From the NCBI RefSeq assembly GCF_016598485.1, contig NZ_JAEMUW010000010.1:124001-188000 (forward strand): DNA of 64,000 nucleotides. The letters are read 5' to 3'. The position numbers and the translations under genes are program-made. Within the stretch, counting starts at the first letter, position 1; each line of letters begins with the position of its first letter. Shown in pieces: positions 16,270 to 25,282 of the stretch. Source of the DNA: Micromonospora coerulea. Its GTDB lineage: Bacteria > Actinomycetota > Actinomycetes > Mycobacteriales > Micromonosporaceae. The notes beneath the pieces are model-generated. The model did not search any database. It was not told the DNA's origin and saw only the letters and a program-made list of their open reading frames with translations.

Positions 16270-17730
16270 ATGACGGCGGACAACATTACGGAAACCGGTC
16301 AAAACGGCATTGACCGTGGCCGGCTGGAGACCTGTCTCAGCGTGTTTGAGGCGTTGGAGGCTCTGCCGCCCGATCACCCCGATGTGGTGCGGGTGCAACG
16401 GGCTACCGCGAAGCTCTACAAGGTGATCAAGCAGCGGCGACGCGAGGAACGGCGGGATGCCATCGCGGCGGCCGACCGCGCGGTGACGGCGGCCACGGCC
16501 ACCGGCGCCCCGGGGCGGATCGACGACGAGACCCAGGGCATCCCGCTCGCCTCCCCCACCGTGGGTGCCACGGCCGGCGTCCTGCACAACCCGCGCGGCT
16601 GCTACGTCTGCAAGCAGCGCTACCGCGAGGTGGACTCCTTCTACCACCAGCTCTGCCCGTCCTGCGCCGCGCTCAACCGGGAGCGCCGGGACGCCCGCAC
16701 CGACCTGACCGGCCGGCGCGCGCTGCTCACCGGTGGCCGGGCGAAGATCGGCATGTACATCGCGCTGCGGCTGCTGCGTGACGGCGCGCACACCACGGTG
16801 ACCACGCGGTTTCCGCACGACGCAGTCCGCCGGTTCGCCGCCATGCCGGACAGCGGGGACTGGCTGCACCGCCTGCGGATCGTCGGGATCGACCTGCGCG
16901 ACCCCGCCCAGGTGATCGCCCTCGCTGACTCGGTCAGCGGCCAAGGGCCACTCGACATCCTGATCAACAACGCGGCGCAGACCGTTCGCCGCACGCCCGG
17001 GGCGTACGCGCAGCTCGTCGCCGCGGAGGCGGCGGCCCTGCCGGACGGTCCGTTGCCGGAGGTGATCACGTTCACCAAGCCCGCCGGCCGGGGCGACCGG
17101 GCGAGCAGTCTGATCGCCTCGCCGCAGTCGGCCGCGATCACCCCGCACGCGCTCACCGCGCTGGCGCTGACCAGCGGCTCCGCCTCCCCGGAGCGGATCG
17201 CGGCGGCCACCGCCATCGACGCCGGCGGTCTGGTGCCGGACCTCGACCCGGTAAACAGCTGGGTGCAGCGGGTGCACGAGGTGGACCCGCTCGAGCTGCT
17301 CGAAGTGCAACTGTGCAACGTGACGGCACCGTTCGTGCTGGTCAGCCGGCTGCGCCCGGCGATGGCCGCGGCGACTGCCCGCCGTAAGTACGTGGTGAAC
17401 GTGTCGGCGATGGAGGGCCAGTTCGCCCGCGGCTACAAGGGGCCGGGGCACCCGCACACCAACATGGCGAAGGCCGCGCTGAACATGCTGACCCGGACCA
17501 GCGCGGAGGAGATGCTGGCCGACGGCATCCTGATGACCAGCGTCGACACCGGCTGGATCACCGACGAGCGGCCCCACCCGACGAAGATGCGGCTGGCGGA
17601 CGCTGGCTTCCACGCCCCGCTGGACCTGGTCGACGGCGCGGCCCGGGTCTACGACCCGATCGTCCGCGGCGAACAGGGCGAAGATCTGTACGGCTGCTTC
17701 CTGAAGGACTACGCGCCCTGCGCCTGGTGA
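16270..17730 (+). CDS. SDR oxidoreductase with N-terminal helical and zinc-ribbon extension
   Basis: The protein is 486 residues, about twice the size of a simple SDR. Residues 15-75 are helical and charged ('KLYKVIKQRRREERRDAIAA'). A zinc ribbon follows: 'CYVCKQRY', then 'LCPSCAALNRERR' (C-x2-C ... C-x2-C, near residues 110-135). The Rossmann part starts with 'GRRALLTGGRAKIGMYIALR', has 'ILINNAAQTVRR', and continues past 'VNVSAMEGQF' and 'HPHTNMAKAALNM'. That last stretch has N in place of the usual catalytic Tyr of YxxxK, so activity may be altered. ATG 16270 is chosen; ATG 16249 is possible and neither has a good ribosome site. It appears to be a single gene; substrate unknown. Confidence 0.82.
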   Translation: MTADNITETGQNGIDRGRLETCLSVFEALEALPPDHPDVVRVQRATAKLYKVIKQRRREERRDAIAAADRAVTAATATGAPGRIDDETQGIPLASPTVGATAGVLHNPRGCYVCKQRYREVDSFYHQLCPSCAALNRERRDARTDLTGRRALLTGGRAKIGMYIALRLLRDGAHTTVTTRFPHDAVRRFAAMPDSGDWLHRLRIVGIDLRDPAQVIALADSVSGQGPLDILINNAAQTVRRTPGAYAQLVAAEAAALPDGPLPEVITFTKPAGRGDRASSLIASPQSAAITPHALTALALTSGSASPERIAAATAIDAGGLVPDLDPVNSWVQRVHEVDPLELLEVQLCNVTAPFVLVSRLRPAMAAATARRKYVVNVSAMEGQFARGYKGPGHPHTNMAKAALNMLTRTSAEEMLADGILMTSVDTGWITDERPHPTKMRLADAGFHAPLDLVDGAARVYDPIVRGEQGEDLYGCFLKDYAPCAW

Positions 17731-17862
17731 TCGGCGCGCCGACGCACACCCATCGGTTTTGCGACAATCAACCGGCACGCACACGCGGCCTGAACCACTC
17801 AAACGCCGCGAGTCAACCCAACCCGGGGGGGCAGGCCCCCACTCGACGAAGAGGAGGTGCGT

Positions 17863-18342
17863 ATGCCCCTTGACCGTGAACCGTGGCCGACGCTGGAGGA
17901 GCTGCGGCGCGAGGAGGCCGAGCTGGAGCTTCCGGCCCTGTCGGAGTCGGACGCGTACGAGTTGGGGATGCTGGCCGTTGCCGCCGCGAGGGAGCAGCGG
18001 CTTCCGATCGCGGTGGGTGTGTGGCGGGCCGGGCGCCAGTTGTTCCACTGCGGCCTGCCGGGTTCGACGCAGGACAACGACCAGTGGCTGCGTCGCAAGG
18101 GACGGGTGGTGATGCGGTTCGAGCACTCGTCGCTGTACATGGCACGGCTCTGCCAGGACCAGCAGGTGACGCTGGTCGAGAAGTTCGGGCTGCCGGCCTC
18201 GAGGTATGCGGCCGCCGGGGGCGCAGTGCCACTGCGCGTTCGCGCCACCGGCGTGGTGGGATGGTTCGGCGTGTCCGGGCTTCCGCAACTGGAAGACCAC
18301 CGCTTCGTCGTCGACACGCTTCGCGCGATCTCGCGACAGTAG
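17863..18342 (+). CDS. UPF0303 family (DUF336/GlcG-like) protein
   Basis: The 159-residue protein matches UPF0303: 'LPIAVGVWRAGRQLFHCGLPG' near residues 47-67, 'NDQWLRRKGRVVMRFEHSS', 'AAGGAVPLRV', and the end 'TGVVGWFGVSGLPQLEDH'. This fold is shared with GlcG/HbpS-like heme-binding proteins, but no activity is established. ATG 17863 is preferred because GAGGAGG sits 5 nt upstream; a GTG two codons earlier would overlap that site. It stands alone between the zinc-ribbon SDR and the convergent TPR gene. Confidence 0.85.
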   Translation: MPLDREPWPTLEELRREEAELELPALSESDAYELGMLAVAAAREQRLPIAVGVWRAGRQLFHCGLPGSTQDNDQWLRRKGRVVMRFEHSSLYMARLCQDQQVTLVEKFGLPASRYAAAGGAVPLRVRATGVVGWFGVSGLPQLEDHRFVVDTLRAISRQ

Positions 18343-18394
18343 GGCTTCGGTGCCGTAGCCGCAGATCCACTCCGCACTGCCGGTTTCTGCGACG

Positions 18395-18414
18395 ACGTCT
18401 CGGAACCGAGACGT
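18395..18414. terminator. Perfect palindromic hairpin between convergent genes
   Basis: ACGTCTCGG (18395-18403) and CCGAGACGT (18406-18414) form a perfect 9-bp inverted repeat around two bases. Its place between the convergent UPF0303 and TPR genes suggests a bidirectional terminator. There is no T-run. Confidence 0.5.
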
Positions 18415-18455
18415 GCGGCACGCACCGTAGCCCGTCGACCCGGCTCCGGGGACGG

Positions 18456-20501
18456 TCAGTCCTCGTCGAAGTCGTCGTCGTCGAGATCCTCCGCGTCGAT
18501 GTCGTGCTGAGCCAGGACTTCGGTCGCCTCGTCGGTGCGGCCCTGCGCCTGCAGCGCCCGGGCCAGGATTGCGGCGGCGGACCAGCCGTACTCGTCGGCG
18601 TCTTCGGCCAGCAGCTCCCGCGCCTCCGCCTCGGCGAGGGCCGGCTCGCCGGCCCGCAGCCGCAGCCGCGCCCGGTGCAGCCGGGCCGCCCGGCGCTCAT
18701 CGGCCAGCTCCTCGGGGCCGAACCAGGTCACGGCCGCGTCGAGTCGGGCGAGCGCCTCGTCGAGCCGGCCCGCAGCGGCCAGCAGGCGGGCGGCAGCCGC
18801 TTGGGCCTTGCCCGCCTGCTCCGCCGACGGGTGTTCCTCCGCCGCACCCAGCACGTCGACCCGGCGTAGCTCGGTCCAAGCCGGGTCGCCGGGCGGCCGG
18901 TGCGCGAGCAGGACCAGGGCCTTGCGCAGCACCCGCAGTTCCGCGTCCGGACTGCCGTTGACGCGGTGCCGGTCGGCGGCGGTGAGCAGGTGGGTGACCG
19001 CGTCCTCGCCATGCATCGATCCGGCGGCGTCTTCCAGAATCGCCTCCAGCGGTGGCACCCCGTCGGGCAGGTGCTTCAGCTGGCTCAGCTCCGCCAACAG
19101 TGCGCGCGCGGCCGCACGGTGGTGGTACGCCCGGCGGTACAGCTCCCAGAGCAGGTAGCGGCAGCGGACCGAGTCGTCGCGCAGACCGGCGCGGTCGAGG
19201 CTGCGGACCGCCTCCTCGGCGGCCTCGACGGCGTCCTCCCACCGACCGGCGTTGCGCAGGGTGTGTGCCACGTCGAGCCGGGCCCGCGCGGCGCCGGCCA
19301 GATCGCCCGCCACGGTCAGCGCGGCGACCCGTTCGACGAGGGCGGCCAGCTTCGGGTCGACGTGGCCGGTAGTGCCGGTGGGGCGTCCGGCGAGAACGGT
19401 GAGCGGTAGCTGCTCGGTCACCGGCGCCGCAACCATCCGCGCTTCGATCCGATCGCTCTGGTGCCGGTTGCCGTTTCGGGCGTCGAACCGCGCGGCGATC
19501 ACCCGGGCCTGCCCGGTCACCTCGTCGTGGACCTCCGCCACGGTCGCCTCCCAGCGGCGGGTGCCGTCGTCGGAGCGGCGGCACAGCAGCAGGTCGCCGT
19601 GCCCGGACGCGCGGAGCCGGCCGAGGACCAGCGCGGCGGAGGCGGCGAACTCCATCGCGGCATAGGGCGACGAGGGCCGCTCCAGCCAGCTCAGGTGCCG
19701 CTCCACCAGCTCCAGCCCGCGCGCTTCGTTTCCGGTCAGCCCGCAGAACAGCACGTGCTGGGCGAGGTTGTCGAGGTGATGCCGGTCGTCCCGGATCCGG
19801 CGGTAGCCGTCCCGGTGCGCATCGACGGCCTGGTCGAACCGGCCGGTCTGCAGATACGGCGTGAGCAGTTCGCTGAGCATCCACTGAGGCTGTTCGGAGC
19901 AGCCGCCGCGCTTGAACGGCTCCCCGACGGCGATGGCCTCCTCGAACTGGCCGAGGGAGGTGAGATGCCGGACCTGACCCGACGGTACGCACGCCGAGCA
20001 GTCCGACATCGCGTCCCGCTTGGCGGTCAGCATCCGGTCGTAGGCCTCCTGCGCGGCGGCCATGTCGCCGACGTGGTGCGCGACCAGCCAGCGGTGCTGG
20101 TGGACCGCGTGCAGGCTATGCCCGGCCAACTGGTAGCGGCGCTGCATGTCGTCGAGTACGGCCATCGTGCGGTCCAGCGGGATGTCCGGGAACTGGGGCA
20201 GCGCCCAGACGATCCACTTGAAGTCCCACAGCAGCCTTTGGGCGTGGTGCCCGCCCACCAACTCCGGCTGCCTGTCGAAGACCGACAGGCACCAGGAGAA
20301 GGCGAGGAACGCGCGGGTGGGGTCACCGCCGTGATGGAAGTCGCTGATCGCGTTCATCCGGACGGAGAAGGCGAACGGCACGTCGCCGGCCGCGTCAGCG
20401 TGCCGGAAGACCGCGTCCAGCGCCGCGAACCTGGCCGGGCCACGGGGCAACGCGTACGCCTGGGTGAGCCGGTCGCGCAACTCCTGTGTGGAGCTGCTCA
20501 T
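18456..20501 (-). CDS. TPR-repeat protein coupled to HSP90-family gene
   Basis: The 681-residue soluble protein is built of helical repeats through most of its length, for example 'GQFEEAIAVGEPFKRGG', 'GRWEDAVEAAEEAVRSLDRA' and 'GRLDEALARLDAAVTWF', which fit tetratricopeptide repeats. A polar linker near residues 285-370 separates two repeat blocks. The C-terminus is strongly acidic ('DIDAEDLDDDDFDED'). The ATG overlaps the stop of the upstream HSP90-family gene (ATGA), so translation is coupled. In eukaryotes TPR proteins are Hsp90 co-chaperones; a similar partnership here is an inference from linkage, not shown by sequence. Confidence 0.85.
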   Translation of the reverse strand: MSSSTQELRDRLTQAYALPRGPARFAALDAVFRHADAAGDVPFAFSVRMNAISDFHHGGDPTRAFLAFSWCLSVFDRQPELVGGHHAQRLLWDFKWIVWALPQFPDIPLDRTMAVLDDMQRRYQLAGHSLHAVHQHRWLVAHHVGDMAAAQEAYDRMLTAKRDAMSDCSACVPSGQVRHLTSLGQFEEAIAVGEPFKRGGCSEQPQWMLSELLTPYLQTGRFDQAVDAHRDGYRRIRDDRHHLDNLAQHVLFCGLTGNEARGLELVERHLSWLERPSSPYAAMEFAASAALVLGRLRASGHGDLLLCRRSDDGTRRWEATVAEVHDEVTGQARVIAARFDARNGNRHQSDRIEARMVAAPVTEQLPLTVLAGRPTGTTGHVDPKLAALVERVAALTVAGDLAGAARARLDVAHTLRNAGRWEDAVEAAEEAVRSLDRAGLRDDSVRCRYLLWELYRRAYHHRAAARALLAELSQLKHLPDGVPPLEAILEDAAGSMHGEDAVTHLLTAADRHRVNGSPDAELRVLRKALVLLAHRPPGDPAWTELRRVDVLGAAEEHPSAEQAGKAQAAAARLLAAAGRLDEALARLDAAVTWFGPEELADERRAARLHRARLRLRAGEPALAEAEARELLAEDADEYGWSAAAILARALQAQGRTDEATEVLAQHDIDAEDLDDDDFDED

Positions 20502-22288
20502 CGCGGTCCTCCCATCGCCCGGGCGAGCAGGCCGAGGAACGACTGGTTCAAGGCCGCGGTGTCGGCCGGTCGCAGCGGCTGGTGGCCCAGCAGCAGGGCC
20601 TGTACGTACAGGCCCTCGACCGCGAGAGTGGTCAGCTCCTCGTCGCTGGCCGCGATCGCCTGCCGCACCAGCGGGTTGCGATAGTTGAACACCAACTGCG
20701 GCCGGTCGTCGCGGCCCTGGGCGAAGGCGCCCAGGATCGATGACCAGAGCTCGTCCGCCTGCTCCTGCCCGTGGCGCAGGTCCACCACCAGCGCGGTGTC
20801 TCCGTCGAGCAGGTGCAGTGCCGGCAGGCTGGCCGGTTCGAAGGCGCGAACCAGCACCTCCACACCGAGCCGGTCGAGGGTGCGTTGCGCCAGGGTCAGA
20901 AACGGCCGCACCGCGAGATCGGCGTCGGGATCGAGCGGTTCCAACCGGGTGGCCAGGTCGCTCGCGGCGAGCACCTCGGTGACGATTTCGGGGTCCAGGT
21001 CGGGCAGCCGGCCCGCCAGCTGTGCGTCGTAGACGTACCCGGCATTGACCACGGCGATGTTCTGCGCGGCGGCGACTGCGGCGAGCTGGCGGAACTCGTC
21101 CACCGAGGGGGTGTACCGCACGATCCCGTACCGCTCCCGGAACTCGGCGAGCGTCAGCGGGCCCATGTTCGTCTCAAACGGCCACCAATGGTCGACCAGG
21201 CGCAGCATCTCGTCGTCGTGCACGGCGAGCGCCTTGACGCCGAGGTGGTGCACCCGCAGGAACGCCTGCAGGCGCCGGGGGTCGCTCCGCCCGAGCCGCG
21301 TCAGCCAGCCGCGCAGGCTGTCGCCCAGCGACTCGCGGACCTGGTCGAGCAGGGCGTCCTCGTAGAGCGCCTCTCGGCTCGCGGTCGGCCGCAGCTCGCC
21401 GGTGTCGACCACGCAGCGGACGAAGAACGCCCACTCTGGCAGCAGCCGTTCGATGTCCTCAGAGAGCAGCATCTGCTTGAGGTAGACCCGGTGGGCCACC
21501 CGCGACGCCGGGTTGGCCGGCATGGGCAGCACGAACGCCACCCCGCGAAGGCCCGCGGCCGGCACCGCCAGGTCGATCACGTCGAAGGGCGCGAAACCGA
21601 ACACCTCCTCGGCGTACGCGGTCAGCCGTGCCCTGCGGGCGGCCGGGGACTCCGCGCCGTCGGTCTCCCACGGTGCGAGTCCCGTGGTGATCAGCTTGTC
21701 GCCGACGTAGACCGGGGTCGGCAGCATGGAGCCGTACTGGGAGGCGATCTCGATGACGGCGTCCCGCCGTAGCCAGTGATCCTCGCCCCGACGCGGCACC
21801 AGGGTGACCGTGGTGCCCTGCCCGGCGCGCTCCCGCTCCGCAGGGGCTACCTGCAGCTCGTAGCGCCCGTCGGCGTAGCCGATCCACTCCACGGTAGGGG
21901 AACCGGCGGCCCGGGTACTCACCCGGATCTCGTCGGCGACCAGGAAGCAGGAGAGCAGGCCGATGCCGAACTGCCCGAGGAACTCGTGGCGGGCGAAACC
22001 CAGCTCGTCTCGCTTCGAGCTACGCCCGATGGTGGCCAGCAACTCGTGCACCTGCGCCTCGGTCAGACCGATGCCGGAGTCCTCGACGCGTAGCGTGCCG
22101 TCCCGGGTGGACTCCGCCGGGTGGATGCGGATCTCACCCGCCGCGCCCGGATCGCCCGCCCGCCGGGCGGTGATGGCGTCGACGGCATTCTGCATCAGCT
22201 CCCGGACATAGACGCGCGGGCTGGCATACAGGTGATGACTGAGCAGGTCGACGATGCCTCGCAGGTCGACGTGGAACGCGTAGCTCAC
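20498..22288 (-). CDS. HSP90-family (GHKL ATPase) protein
   Basis: The protein is 596 residues. The N-terminal ATP domain has 'YVRELMQNAVDAI' (Glu and Asn of the Bergerat fold), 'VEDSGIGLTEAQV' and 'FLGQFGIGLLSCFLVADEI'. A middle domain has 'PFDVIDLAVP' and 'FVRCVVDTGELRPTASREALYED', close to the Hsp90 region that contacts ATP. It is shorter and more divergent than HtpG and belongs to the actinobacterial HSP90-like group; it has no MEEVD tail (it ends 'LARAMGGPR'). The GTG at 22288 follows GGGGAGAGGG. It forms a two-gene operon with the TPR gene, overlapping by four bases. Client proteins are unknown. Confidence 0.9.
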   Translation of the reverse strand: MSYAFHVDLRGIVDLLSHHLYASPRVYVRELMQNAVDAITARRAGDPGAAGEIRIHPAESTRDGTLRVEDSGIGLTEAQVHELLATIGRSSKRDELGFARHEFLGQFGIGLLSCFLVADEIRVSTRAAGSPTVEWIGYADGRYELQVAPAERERAGQGTTVTLVPRRGEDHWLRRDAVIEIASQYGSMLPTPVYVGDKLITTGLAPWETDGAESPAARRARLTAYAEEVFGFAPFDVIDLAVPAAGLRGVAFVLPMPANPASRVAHRVYLKQMLLSEDIERLLPEWAFFVRCVVDTGELRPTASREALYEDALLDQVRESLGDSLRGWLTRLGRSDPRRLQAFLRVHHLGVKALAVHDDEMLRLVDHWWPFETNMGPLTLAEFRERYGIVRYTPSVDEFRQLAAVAAAQNIAVVNAGYVYDAQLAGRLPDLDPEIVTEVLAASDLATRLEPLDPDADLAVRPFLTLAQRTLDRLGVEVLVRAFEPASLPALHLLDGDTALVVDLRHGQEQADELWSSILGAFAQGRDDRPQLVFNYRNPLVRQAIAASDEELTTLAVEGLYVQALLLGHQPLRPADTAALNQSFLGLLARAMGGPR

Positions 22289-22463
22289 AACCGCCCTCTC
22301 CCCGTGATCCGGTCGGGAGCACCTTAGCGGCTGCGAGTCCGACCGGTGGGCCCGATCTGCGGGCCGTCCGCGCCGCCCCAGACGCGCCGAGCTGGCGCCC
22401 CACCTCAAGGTCGGGCAACGCCGCAAGTGCCGGCGGGCGGCGGATCAGGAATAGTCTCGCGGC

Positions 22464-23171
22464 ATGCGGGGGCGATTCGCCGCGGTCAGGCGGTGGTGCG
22501 GGGAGCACAGGCGGCTCGTCCGCCGTACGCTCGTCGCGATGGTTGTCGGTGCGGTGCTGCTGACCGGCGGCACCGTGGCCAGTGCGGCGTGGATCCGCGG
22601 TGGCGCGGATGGCCACATCTACCGCGAGGCCGACGTGCCGGACGCGCCGGTCGCCCTGGTCCTGGGCACCAGGGTGGGCCCGGACGGCACGCCGTCACCG
22701 TTCCTCGCCGCCCGGCTCGAGATCGCCCGGCGGCTGTTCGAAGGCGGCAAGGTACGGGCGATCCTGGTGTCCGGCGACAACATGAACGCGGACTACAACG
22801 AGCCCGACGCGATGCTGCGCTGGCTGGTCGACCGGGGCGTGCCGGCGCAGCGGGTGGTGCTGGACCACGCCGGCTTCGACACGTACGACTCGTGCGCGCG
22901 GGCGAAGCGGATCTTCGGGGTGGAGCGCGCGACCGTGGTGACCCAGTCCTTTCACCTGCCCCGGGCGGTGACGCTGTGCCGGCGCCTCGGCATCGACGCC
23001 AACGGTGTGGGCGATGAGACCGCCAAGCGGTACGCCCAGCGGTGGCGAGTCAGCTCCGCCCGCGAGTACGGCGCCTGCGTGAAGGCGGCGCTGGACCTGC
23101 TCTCCGGCCGCGACCCGGTCCATCTCGGCCGCCGCGAGACCGGCATCGACGACGCTCTCCGGGCCGGCTGA
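22464..23171 (+). CDS. SanA/YdcF-like membrane-anchored DUF218 protein
   Basis: The 235-residue protein has one N-terminal membrane anchor ('TLVAMVVGAVLLTGGTVASA', residues 22-41) and a DUF218 domain. Motifs are 'VALVLGTRVGPDGTPSPFLAAR', 'ILVSGDNM..DYNEPDAM', 'DTYDSCARAK' and 'VTQSFHLPRAV'. E. coli SanA of this family affects envelope permeability and vancomycin tolerance, and the domain acts outside the membrane. TAGTCT (22452-22457) lies 6 nt before the ATG, suggesting a leaderless mRNA. It is divergent from the HSP90 operon. Enzymatic activity is unproven. Confidence 0.88.
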   Translation: MRGRFAAVRRWCGEHRRLVRRTLVAMVVGAVLLTGGTVASAAWIRGGADGHIYREADVPDAPVALVLGTRVGPDGTPSPFLAARLEIARRLFEGGKVRAILVSGDNMNADYNEPDAMLRWLVDRGVPAQRVVLDHAGFDTYDSCARAKRIFGVERATVVTQSFHLPRAVTLCRRLGIDANGVGDETAKRYAQRWRVSSAREYGACVKAALDLLSGRDPVHLGRRETGIDDALRAG

Positions 23172-23214
23172 CGACGACCGGCACCGGCCGCCGTGCGGCA
23201 GGGCAGCGGCGCGA

Positions 23215-24564
23215 TCAATCGGTCGCCTGCGCTGACGGCGAAGCGGACTGAGGACCCGGCCCAGTGGTGGTCGGCCCGCCGGTAGGTTCGGCCGGGGCCG
23301 GCGGTTTGCTGGACTGTTCAGGAGCCTGCGACGTCGTGGCGGGCGTCGCACCAGGCCGGTTGTTGCTGGACGGTACGGAGCCAGCGGGTGCAGGTTCCGA
23401 CGCTTGGCCAGCACGCGTGGTGAGGTCGGGATCAGGCGATGCGCTGCGCGCTCTTGTCGGCGTGTGCCCAGGGTCGCCGCCGACGGAACCCGGATCTGAC
23501 CTGACCACGGAGGGCGTTGGCACCCCGGAGGGACCAGGCGACCAGCCGGTGGGGTCAGCGAGCACCACGGCGGCTGCCGCAGTGGCCAGGAACGCAAGGA
23601 CGATGCCGGCGATCACATGCCACCGGCCGACCCCTCGGCCAGGCGGGCCAGCGGCTTCCGGTGACCAGCGAGCCGTGGCGTCGGCGGCTCGCGGTACGGC
23701 CAGAGCCGCGAGCGCAGGACCCGGCCGCTCACCGGACGAGTCAGCGATGGCCTCCGCAGTGGCCGCCATGGCCGCGGCGGTCGGAATTCGATGATCAGGG
23801 TTCTTGGCCATGGCGGTGGCGACCAGGTCGCGGGCGGCTGCCGGGACATCATCGGGCAGCGGGGGCGGCTCCTCGTCAAGGCGGCGCAGCGCCACGGCGA
23901 CGGGGTTGTCACCGAAAAATGGGGGATGGCCGGCGAGGCAGTGATATGCCACGGCTCCGAGCGCATAGATGTCCACAGCGGGAGTGACGCGCTCCTTGGA
24001 CAGCTGCTCCGGCGCCATGTAGAGGGCTGTGCCCACAACCTGGTTCGCCGCCGTCAATTCTGTTGCCTCCGCGGACAGCGCGATACCGAAGTCGACGAGG
24101 ACGACGTGCCCGTCCGGCTCGATGATGAGGTTGCCCGGCTTGACATCACGGTGGACCACGTTGACATCGTGAGCGGCCTGCAGGGCGCGGGCGGTCTGCG
24201 CGACGATCGACAGTGTCTCGGCGGTGCTCAGCCGACCTGCCTCGGCGATCCGCTCCGACAACGGCTGCCCCTGCACATACGCCATCACCAGGTAGGCGAG
24301 ACCGGATCCGCCGGGCAGGGCGGCTTCGCCGTAGTCGTAGACCTCCGCGACACCGGGATGCCGCAACGCCGCCATTGCCCGCGCCTCTCGCCGGAAACGC
24401 TCACCGGCACTCGCGTCTGTCAGGACTCGGCTGTGCAGCACCTTGACGGCCACGGTTCGCTTCAGCGTCTCGTCGACAGCGCGCCACACCTCACCCATGC
24501 CGCCGGCGGCGATCCGATCGGTCAGGCGATATCGGTCGCCGATGAGATCCCCCACGTCTGCCAT
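23215..24564 (-). CDS. PknB-like Ser/Thr protein kinase with one membrane span
   Basis: The protein is 449 residues. The kinase domain spans residues 11-270: glycine loop 'IAAGGMGEVW', catalytic Lys41 in 'VAVKVL', 'VVHRDVKPGN' with Asp140, 'LVDFG' with Asp158, and 'TALYMAPEQ'. One membrane span follows near residues 335-358 ('VIAGIVLAFLATAAAAVVLA'). The outer tail is rich in Pro, Ser and Thr and has no PASTA repeats. All catalytic residues are present, so it should be active. The start is the ATG at 24564; the frame upstream lacks kinase sequence. It is divergent from the unknown gene at 24738. Targets are unknown. Confidence 0.93.
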   Translation of the reverse strand: MADVGDLIGDRYRLTDRIAAGGMGEVWRAVDETLKRTVAVKVLHSRVLTDASAGERFRREARAMAALRHPGVAEVYDYGEAALPGGSGLAYLVMAYVQGQPLSERIAEAGRLSTAETLSIVAQTARALQAAHDVNVVHRDVKPGNLIIEPDGHVVLVDFGIALSAEATELTAANQVVGTALYMAPEQLSKERVTPAVDIYALGAVAYHCLAGHPPFFGDNPVAVALRRLDEEPPPLPDDVPAAARDLVATAMAKNPDHRIPTAAAMAATAEAIADSSGERPGPALAALAVPRAADATARWSPEAAGPPGRGVGRWHVIAGIVLAFLATAAAAVVLADPTGWSPGPSGVPTPSVVRSDPGSVGGDPGHTPTRARSASPDPDLTTRAGQASEPAPAGSVPSSNNRPGATPATTSQAPEQSSKPPAPAEPTGGPTTTGPGPQSASPSAQATD

Positions 24565-24737
24565 CCGGTTCCCGTACCCCACGGGCTTGTCTCTCAAGCC
24601 AGGACGCCACGCACCGCTGCCGGTGCAGCGCCTGTTCGTGCTCGCGTCGCCCTGCGGGCTGAGGCAGGGATGTAACAAGTACCCGGTTGATCGCGCCTGT
24701 ATCGAGGTGAAGTCAAGCCTGGGTGAAGGGCACCAGC

Positions 24738-25223
24738 GTGCCTGATCTTTCCGTCGTCGCACGTGAGCGGGCAGCGCTGGCGACAATTGCCGACACGATC
24801 GTGGCCGCGTCGGTCGGCAAGGGCCTTCGGGTGGCCGTGGCCTGCCCAAATTCACACCTCGCCCTGGTCGATTACCTGACGCAGGCGCTGCATGCCCGTG
24901 GCCGGGCCTGTCGCTGTCTGCATGGGCAGCCGAACCTGGTGGACGCAGGCGGTCCGGCCCCGAGCGACCAAGGGAACAATTCGACCCTGGTCCTGATCAC
25001 TTCCGGACTGGTCACCGACACCGACCGCGGCGTGCTGAACGTGAACATCACCGTGGTTGCGGCCGAACCCGCGGCACGCGATGGCAACGTCAGCCAGCGG
25101 GAGACGGGCGGGGCGCACTCACCGGCGGGTGGTGATCCGGACATCATTCTCGACTACCGCGATCCGAACGCGGCCATGATCCGCTACATGGCGCCCCATC
25201 TCCTGGCAGGTGGCCGGCAGTAG
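24738..25223 (+). CDS. Uncharacterised protein with nucleoside-kinase-like start but no P-loop
   Basis: The 161-residue soluble protein is not recognised. Its start 'VGKGLRVAVACPNSHLALVD' resembles the first strand and loop of uridine-kinase-like ATPases, but the glycine-rich GxxxxGK(S/T) loop is replaced by 'CPNSHLAL', so ATP binding of that kind is unlikely. Later motifs include 'LVLITSGLVTDTDRGVLNVN' and 'PDIILDYRDPNAAMIRYMAP'. The GTG at 24738 is chosen because AAGGG lies 8 nt upstream; a GTG at 24723 is an alternative. It is divergent from the Ser/Thr kinase across 173 bp. Confidence 0.6.
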   Translation: MPDLSVVARERAALATIADTIVAASVGKGLRVAVACPNSHLALVDYLTQALHARGRACRCLHGQPNLVDAGGPAPSDQGNNSTLVLITSGLVTDTDRGVLNVNITVVAAEPAARDGNVSQRETGGAHSPAGGDPDIILDYRDPNAAMIRYMAPHLLAGGRQ

Positions 25224-25282
25224 GCCCCGGGCGCCAGCGTCGCCAACTCGTCAACTGGCAGGACGCCTACCGCCGCACGCCG

